Positions 59,493-64,000 of a stretch of 64,000 bases of DNA are shown here, piece by piece. Both the position numbers and the translations under genes were made by a program. The stretch comes from Caenispirillum salinarum AK4. Its GTDB lineage: Bacteria; Pseudomonadota; Alphaproteobacteria; Rhodospirillales; Rhodospirillaceae. The stretch covers positions 310,001 to 374,000 of the forward strand of contig NZ_ANHY01000004.1 of the NCBI RefSeq assembly GCF_000315795.1, in the 5' to 3' direction. The number at the start of each line of letters is the position of its first letter. Position 1 is the stretch's first letter. The notes beneath the pieces are model-generated. The model saw only the letters and a list, made by a program, of their open reading frames with translations. It was not told the origin of the DNA and made no database searches.

Positions 59493-61561
59493 ACAGCTGC
59501 GAGAAAGGCTCCGTCCTGCCGATCATGGCGGCCATCGTGACGGGCATCGGCCTTGTCGTGGCTGGCATCAGCGTGTTCGTGGAGGAAGAAGAGTCTACGC
59601 GCCTGGAAACCTCGGCTCATCCGAAGCTGGAGCGCATCGCCGATAGTCTGGTGACATACTACAAGGCCACCGGCGCGCTGCCCTGCCCGGCGGATGGCCG
59701 GGCCGGCGATGGCGAGCCCGCCAAAGATGCCTCCGATGAGTGCGACGCAAACCTGGACGCCGAATACGCCGTCGTGCCCTATGTCGCGCTCGGTATGGCC
59801 GACGCCCTTGATCCTTGGGGTCAGCAGATCAGCTACAGGCCGCACTCCGAACTGGCGAAGAGTCCACCGCCGTCGCCGCCGTTGGAAGACAATCGGTTCA
59901 CTGTCGATGATCCAATGAACGTTTGCGCCGATTTTGAAGCGGCGTCCTGCACTCTTGTCAAATCGGGTGCCGACGACGCTGCTTTCGTCATCTTCAGTCA
60001 CGGCCGTCCTCGCGCGGGCTCAGAGGACGGCGAGAGCGTATACGGGAACGGAGCTTTCGACGCCGCGGGCAACCGCAATCTTCTACCCCAAAACCCTGCC
60101 GAGCTACACAACATCACTACGCCGCCGGGCGACGATGTGAATTATTTCGCCGAACCCCGCACGGCGCCGGCCTTGATGGGCGGCGATCCCGAAAATGACG
60201 TTCCCGCCGAGGCCTTCGAGCAGATCCTTGCCTATCGCGAAGTCGATAAGGACCTTGGGGCGTCTGACGGCACCGGCGGCACCGAGGACGACTACGACCT
60301 GGACCTGAACAAGGACTCCCAGCACGACGAGTTCGTCACCACCAAGGACGAATCCTCGGGCAGCGACAAGTCGCAGCCGGCGGCGCTGGGCGAGCGCCAG
60401 GGCGACAACAAGAACTGGGTCGGCTTGGGGAACAACAACAACGACGATCGCGTCGGCGAGGGGCAGAACAGCCGCGCCGCCTGCGCCTGGTATCCCAAGG
60501 CCCTGCGATGGGAGCGCGGCGAGACCATGCGCGGCGCCTTCGAGTTCCAGTTCGCCCCCGGCGAGGCGGACGAAACCGAAGACCAGGAGCACGGCGGCGG
60601 CTTTACGCTCGCCATCACCGCCGGCCCGCGCCGTGTCACCGATGCCGACGGCAACGCCATCTGCGGCGAGGGCAACGACAACAGCAACATGGGCCTGGGC
60701 TACAAGCACGGCACCTTCGGGCTGTCGGGCAAGTACGACCCGGATTTCGACTGGGATTTCTTCTTCGGCGGCCAGAAACCGCCGCTGTTGGGAACCGGCA
60801 CCGATCTGCGGATGCCGAAGATGGCCATCGAGTTCGACACCTTCAACAACGAGTACGGCGACGAGGACAACCTGGAGCGCAACCACGTCGCGCTGCTGAC
60901 CACCTGGGACAAGGACTACATCGGCAACGGCAACGGCAACAATCCGTCCTGTCCGACGACGCTGAACCTCAACGCCGCGACCTATGATGCGACCGTGCCG
61001 CGCTCGGGCACCTCGGCGCGGGCCTGCACCTACGACGCCAGCCTGGCGTCGTGGCTGGAATTCGTCGGCAAGGGCAACACCAAGCAGGAATACCCCGCGC
61101 CCTGGTTCACCGGCAGCGGCGGCGCGGCGCCCTATGTGACCCGGTTCGAAATCGCGCGCCTGTGCGACGACACCTGCACCACCTGCGGCATCGCCGAGCC
61201 GGACAGCTACACCACCAACACGGAATACAAGGACAGCCGCGACCACATGTGGGTCCGCGCCTGGGTCCAGAAGAAAGAGGACATGGTGACGGAGAAGTTC
61301 CTGACGGAACTGTCCATCAACCTCGTCGACATTGATGAATACAAGACCGGCGGCCGACCGGCGAATTTCATCAACTATTGCGGCAAGGACCCGAGCATGC
61401 AGTTCCAGAACAGCGCCCTGAACCAGTCCAGCTTCCGCCGCGACATGGTGATGTTCGACACGGTCAAGGTGGGCCTCACCGCCGCCGCGCCCAAGAGTGG
61501 CGGCGGCGCCAAGGGCTCGGGCATCTCCATCACCGACCTGCGGGTCAAGCTCGCCCCCTGA
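59489..61561 (+). CDS. Pilin-like protein with an L-type-lectin-like C-terminal domain (candidate pilus adhesin)
   Basis: A 690-residue protein starting with GTG in a GTGA overlap with the minor prepilin. Residues 7-32 form one hydrophobic helix ('GSVLPIMAAIVTGIGLVVAG') without Glu+5 or a clear prepilin site. Residues 45-250 resemble the minor pilin ('LVTYYKATGALPCPADG', 'VALGMADALDPWGQQISY'). A low-complexity Asp/Glu/Asn stretch (255-330) leads to a beta-rich domain with L-type-lectin landmarks: 'GGGFTLAITAGP' (369-380), 'MAIEFDTFNNEYGDEDN' (445-461), 'RNHVALLTTW' (464-473) and a final 'FDTVKVGLTAAA', 'GISITDLRVKL' strand-loop-strand. It may be a tip adhesin; the fold assignment is my inference from motif order. 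Confidence 0.75.
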   Translation: MNSCEKGSVLPIMAAIVTGIGLVVAGISVFVEEEESTRLETSAHPKLERIADSLVTYYKATGALPCPADGRAGDGEPAKDASDECDANLDAEYAVVPYVALGMADALDPWGQQISYRPHSELAKSPPPSPPLEDNRFTVDDPMNVCADFEAASCTLVKSGADDAAFVIFSHGRPRAGSEDGESVYGNGAFDAAGNRNLLPQNPAELHNITTPPGDDVNYFAEPRTAPALMGGDPENDVPAEAFEQILAYREVDKDLGASDGTGGTEDDYDLDLNKDSQHDEFVTTKDESSGSDKSQPAALGERQGDNKNWVGLGNNNNDDRVGEGQNSRAACAWYPKALRWERGETMRGAFEFQFAPGEADETEDQEHGGGFTLAITAGPRRVTDADGNAICGEGNDNSNMGLGYKHGTFGLSGKYDPDFDWDFFFGGQKPPLLGTGTDLRMPKMAIEFDTFNNEYGDEDNLERNHVALLTTWDKDYIGNGNGNNPSCPTTLNLNAATYDATVPRSGTSARACTYDASLASWLEFVGKGNTKQEYPAPWFTGSGGAAPYVTRFEIARLCDDTCTTCGIAEPDSYTTNTEYKDSRDHMWVRAWVQKKEDMVTEKFLTELSINLVDIDEYKTGGRPANFINYCGKDPSMQFQNSALNQSSFRRDMVMFDTVKVGLTAAAPKSGGGAKGSGISITDLRVKLAP

Positions 61562-62369
61562 CCGCGGGGAGCGCGAGGGGGCCGCGCCGGCTCCCTCGCA
61601 TCCTCTGGCGGCGCGGGCCGCCGTCCTCGGCCATGGTGATGTTCGACACGGTCATGGTGGGCCTCACCGCCGCCGCGCCCGGGAGTGGCGGCGGCGCCAA
61701 GGGCTCCGGCATCTCCGTCACCGACCTGCGGCTCAAGCTCGCCCCCTGATCGCGGGGAGCGCAAGGGGGCCGCGCCGGCTCCCTCGCATCCTCTGGCGGC
61801 GCGGGCCGCCGTCCTCGGCCATGGTGATGTTCGACACGGTCAAGGCGGGCCTCACCGCCGCTGCGCCCGGGAGAGGCGGCGGCGCCAAGGGCTCCGGCAT
61901 CTCCGTCACCGACCTGCGGGTCAAGCTCGCCCCCTGACCGCGGGGAGCGCGAGGGGGCCGCCCCGGCTCCCTCGCATCCTCTGGCGGCGCGGACCGCCGT
62001 CCTCGGCCATGGTGATGTTCGACACGGTCAAGGTGGGCCTCACCGCCGCCGCGCCCGGGAGTGGCGGCGGCGCCAAGGGCTCCGGCATCTCCGTCACCGA
62101 CCTGCGGGTCAAGCTCGCCCCCTGATCGCGGGGAGCGCAAGGGGGCCGCGCCGGCTCCCTCGCATCCTCTGGCGGCGCGGACCGCCGTCCTCGGCCATGG
62201 TGATGTTCGACACGGTCAAGGCGGGCCTCACCGCCGCTGCGCCCGGGAGTGGCGGCGGCGCCAAGGGCTCCGGCATCTCCGTCACCGACCTGCGGGTCAA
62301 GCTCGCCCCCTGATCGCGGGAAGCGCGAGAGGGCCGCGCCGGCTCCCTCGCATTCTCTGGCGGCGCGGG
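61445..62369 (+). repeat. 188-bp tandem array duplicating the 3' end of the lectin-domain gene
   Basis: Copies of ATGGTGATGTTCGACACGG begin at 61445, 61633, 61821, 62009 and 62197, exactly 188 bases apart. Each unit has 38 codons plus a stop, encoding the last residues of the adhesin ('MVMFDTVKVGLTAAAP', glycine-rich loop, 'DLR(V/L)KLAP'), and a 71-base spacer with the hairpin GCGAGGG / CCCTCGC. The first unit is the true gene end; units 2-5 follow its stop. Units differ at a few codons (K/M, V/A, K/G, S/R, I/V). As 188 is not a multiple of 3, read-through cannot fuse units. The fifth spacer breaks off at about 62369. Confidence 0.95.
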
Positions 62370-62373
62370 GCGA

Positions 62374-62620
62374 GGCGTGTTTTCGAGGGTGTATGGAAAC
62401 CGGTGGCCGCTCCCCGACAGGCACTCAGCAGGACGGTCAGCACCGTAGGTGGATTCCTGCTTCCGCAGGAATGACGGTCTTTTTTGTAATATAAGACAAT
62501 ATCTTGCGATAATCCGCCGCCCCTGCGAAAGCAGGGGCCCACAGACGCCGTCAGCCGCCCTTGCGACACCTTTGGGGTCGCCCGCAGATGTCTTGACACT
62601 CTCTTTCGCGGGGGGCGACG
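62374..62620 (+). repeat. Dispersed composite repeat, copy B
   Basis: Aligns with 31011-31264 through the landmarks TTTTCGAGG, GGATTCCTGCTTCCGCAGG (hairpin), a T-rich stretch, hairpin GCCCCTGC-GAAA-GCAGGGGC (62519-62538), GTCAGCCGCCCTTGCGAC and TCTTGACACTCTCTTTCGC. It directly abuts the broken end of the tandem array. Confidence 0.7.
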
Positions 62621-62816
62621 GTCGGTTGAGTGTCTGACTCAGTGCCCTTTCTGTGTGGCAATCCTGCGAACGAGGCGGCGAGGAAATCCGGCGTCGCTGG
62701 TTCATGCCGCGCCGGTGGCCTCAACGACCGCCACCGCTTGGAGTCCCGCCTGCGGTCCGTCGGACGGCGGCGCCGACACGCGGCCCCGCCCCCCCGTCCC
62801 GGGCCTGGACCTGGGG
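62621..62816. other. Non-coding gap
   Basis: No supported gene, hairpin or repeat between copy B and the small secreted-protein gene. Short frames here have Arg/Pro-rich translations and no ribosome-binding sites. Confidence 0.5.
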
Positions 62817-63053
62817 CTACTTGCACTTGACCGGCAGGCCCTTGATGCCGAGACGTTTGAACTTTTCCTCCGCCAGTTCGACCGCCTCGCTGTTCGAGTC
62901 GGCGGTGACGTGGGTCATCTTGTGGGGGCTGCCGTTCTTATAGGTCCAGCATTCGTAGGACATGCTGGCCGCCGCCGAGCCGGCGCCAAGGGCCAGGGCG
63001 GTGACGGCCGCGATGGCGGCGCCGGCGACGGTCGCCAGGGTCGGATGCGTCAT
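62817..63053 (-). CDS. Small secreted protein
   Basis: A 78-residue protein with a signal peptide ('MTHPTLATVAGAAIAAVTAL' then 'ALGAGSAAAS'), leaving a mature part of about 45 residues with two cysteines ('YECWTYKNG' and the final 'VKCK'), which could form one disulphide. The ATG at 63053 follows GAGGAG. No family recognised. It lies in the pilus region, convergent with the adhesin array; a link to the pilus is possible but unsupported. Confidence 0.75.
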   Translation of the reverse strand: MTHPTLATVAGAAIAAVTALALGAGSAAASMSYECWTYKNGSPHKMTHVTADSNSEAVELAEEKFKRLGIKGLPVKCK

Positions 63054-63189
63054 GGTCAATCTCCTCAAGAGGCGCGAAACACGCAACAACGGTATGGGTT
63101 CTCGTCCCGCCGCGCAACTTGAGGATGCCTTGAGCAGCAAATAAACCTCAAGCGCCGGCGCCGCCGCCTTACCTGTCGGTTGCCGTCCC

Positions 63190-63235
63190 TTGAGCGCGGG
63201 ACGCGCGACGGGCCGTGCCGGGTCCCTCAGTACGC
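63190..63235 (+). repeat. Diverged palindromic module at the 3' end of the 63.2-63.8 kb gene
   Basis: Aligns base for base with the array spacer: both begin at a TGA-like trinucleotide, then GCGGG, GCGCGA, GGGCCG-GCCGG and TCCCTC. About three quarters of 45 positions agree by eye. It overlaps the stop codon of the leftward gene and could serve as its transcript end. Confidence 0.45.
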
Positions 63236-63811
63236 CTTGCCCTCGACCACCGCGGCATGGGACGGCAGGAAGGTCTGGTGCGGTTCCAGGCGCACCAGCC
63301 GGGTGGTCTCACCCCAGTCGACGGCCAGGGTCACGGCGCGGTCGTCCACGTCGGCTATGCTGAACAGGTGGCCGGCGTCGCCCGGCCGCAGGGCCTGGCC
63401 GTTGATCCACACCGTCCATTCCCCCGGCGCCCGGTAGAGCAGGCCCGACAGGTACAGCGGCTGGGTCAGGCGCGGCTTGGGCGGGGCGGGCATGGCCGTG
63501 CCGTCGCCGTCGTCGGCGTCCTCGCGGATCAGGCCGCCTTCGCGCAGCGCCGCCTCGATGGTCAGGCGCTCCCTGAGGGTGAACATCAGCGTGCGGGGCG
63601 GCGCGGTGTCGTCGCGCGCCGGGGCCACCACCTCGGGTGCGGGTTCCGCCGCCGCGGCCGCCGGGCTTTCCGGGCCGGGCGCGGTGGCCGCCGGCTGGGA
63701 GGGGGCACTTGGCCGGGCCGGCGTCTGGGCGGCCAGCGGCCCGGCCGCCGTCAGGGCAAGGGCGGCCAGGGCAACCGGCCGAACGGAGCGGAACAGGCGG
63801 GATGCGGTCAT
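63227..63811 (-). CDS. Periplasmic protein with a PilP/GspC-like C-terminal domain
   Basis: A 194-residue exported protein. Signal peptide ('PVALAALALTAAGPLAAQ'), then a Pro/Ala-rich disordered stretch (about 30-70), a short helical part ('LRERLTIEAALREGGLIRED') and a beta-rich end: 'LYLSGLLYRAPGEWTVWING', 'ALRPGDAGHLFSIADVDDRA' and 'LAVDWGETTRLVRLEPHQTF'. The pattern 'WING..L..GD....I..VDDR.V.L' resembles the PilP/MshK/GspC periplasmic domain that aligns the inner platform with the secretin. Coupled by a four-base overlap to the gene upstream. Assignment is tentative. Confidence 0.6.
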   Translation of the reverse strand: MTASRLFRSVRPVALAALALTAAGPLAAQTPARPSAPSQPAATAPGPESPAAAAAEPAPEVVAPARDDTAPPRTLMFTLRERLTIEAALREGGLIREDADDGDGTAMPAPPKPRLTQPLYLSGLLYRAPGEWTVWINGQALRPGDAGHLFSIADVDDRAVTLAVDWGETTRLVRLEPHQTFLPSHAAVVEGKAY

Positions 63812-64000
63812 TGCGTGGCCTCCCCGCTTGCGGCCGGCGCCGCCGACAGCCAGTGATAGGTCAGGCGCCCGCGCACCAGCGGCACGGGCAGGCCGCTGCG
63901 CAGGGTCTGAAGCTTTTCTGGCGTCACGTCCTCGCGCGTCAGCACGGCGCTTTCCAGCACCAGATAGCCGGGCAGGCTGCCGCCGATGTCGCCCATCAGG
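63808..64000 (-). CDS. Partial gene upstream of the PilP-like gene (C-terminal fragment)
   Basis: The last 63 codons of a leftward gene running off the window. 'PGYLVLESAVLTREDVTPEK' and 'PVPLVRGRLTYHWLS' look like the C-terminal domain of an inner-membrane pilus platform component (PilO/MshJ-type position), but the fragment is too short to assign. Its stop codon overlaps the start of the next gene by four bases. Confidence 0.5.
   Translation of the reverse strand, partial: LMGDIGGSLPGYLVLESAVLTREDVTPEKLQTLRSGLPVPLVRGRLTYHWLSAAPAASGEATQ

Noticed and set aside
61445-62369. CRISPR array
   Set aside because: Units are 188 bp, contiguous, nearly identical along the whole length and include coding sequence; there are no unique spacers and no cas genes.
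61497-62474. Overlapping frames of about 130-146 codons running through the tandem array on both strands
   Set aside because: They arise because the repeat unit is free of stops in other frames; translations are Arg/Pro/Ala-rich and merely repeat every 188 bases with frame shifts.
1-64000. tRNA or rRNA genes
   Set aside because: No stretch with the conserved tRNA T-arm or rRNA sequences was noticed in any intergenic region; a covariance search would be decisive.

Overview
The window is GC-rich chromosomal DNA from an alphaproteobacterium, most likely Rhodospirillales or a close relative. The evidence is gene content and order: DUF3576-leuS-lptE-holA; hemC-hemD/mitofilin-hemY divergent from tsaD; secB-fxsA-Tim44-mltA; a complete c-type cytochrome maturation set (ccmABCDEFGHI); and HslV with an N-terminal propeptide. 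No rRNA, tRNA, insertion sequence, prophage or CRISPR array was seen.

Layout. 1-2.5 kb: the end of a YggS-type PLP protein, then a MerR regulator divergent from a CDF-like metal transporter with a 19-bp-spacer promoter between them. 1.4-6.3 kb: leftward DUF3576 lipoprotein, leuS, lptE and holA. 6.6-7.8 kb: a major porin with a strong terminator. 8.2-10.1 kb: hslV-hslU. 10.3-12 kb: a probable small protein, an XRE regulator and an isolated hisB. 12.3-18.1 kb: haem genes, in which hemD reads straight into an inner-membrane mitofilin (Mic60-like) domain, plus tsaD. 18-21 kb: a soluble globin-coupled chemoreceptor and a DUF1848 pair. 21-26 kb: bactofilin, secB, fxsA, a Tim44-like protein and mltA. 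26-31 kb: hydrolase, ChaC, MFS transporter and an orphan TRAP binding protein. 31-39 kb: the ccm cluster. 39-43 kb: a brnTA pair whose toxin has no standard start codon, trpS, a TIGR02186-type protein, a universal stress protein and a NifU-type protein. 43-52 kb: a transketolase/AceE-like enzyme, a His-tailed MFS transporter, assorted enzymes and a complete higBA pair.

53-64 kb is the most interesting part. It is a type IV pilus locus: transglycosylase/TPR protein, pilT, pilU, a pilin paralogue with no prepilin cleavage site, a canonical prepilin, a minor prepilin, and a 690-residue protein (59489-61561). That last protein joins a pilin-like N-terminus to what looks like an L-type (legume-lectin-fold) carbohydrate-binding domain. 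Its 3' end, encoding the last 38 residues of the lectin-like domain, is repeated four more times directly downstream in a 188-bp tandem array (61445 to about 62369), each copy with its own stop codon and a few amino-acid differences. This could be a silent cassette store for varying an adhesin's binding loop, or a simple duplication array; the sequence alone cannot decide.

Two dispersed repeat families run through the intergenic DNA. One is a composite element of about 250 bp (31.0-31.3 kb and 62.4-62.6 kb, with a rearranged piece near 12.1 kb). The other is a palindromic module present in every array unit and, in diverged form, at 30.9 and 63.2 kb.
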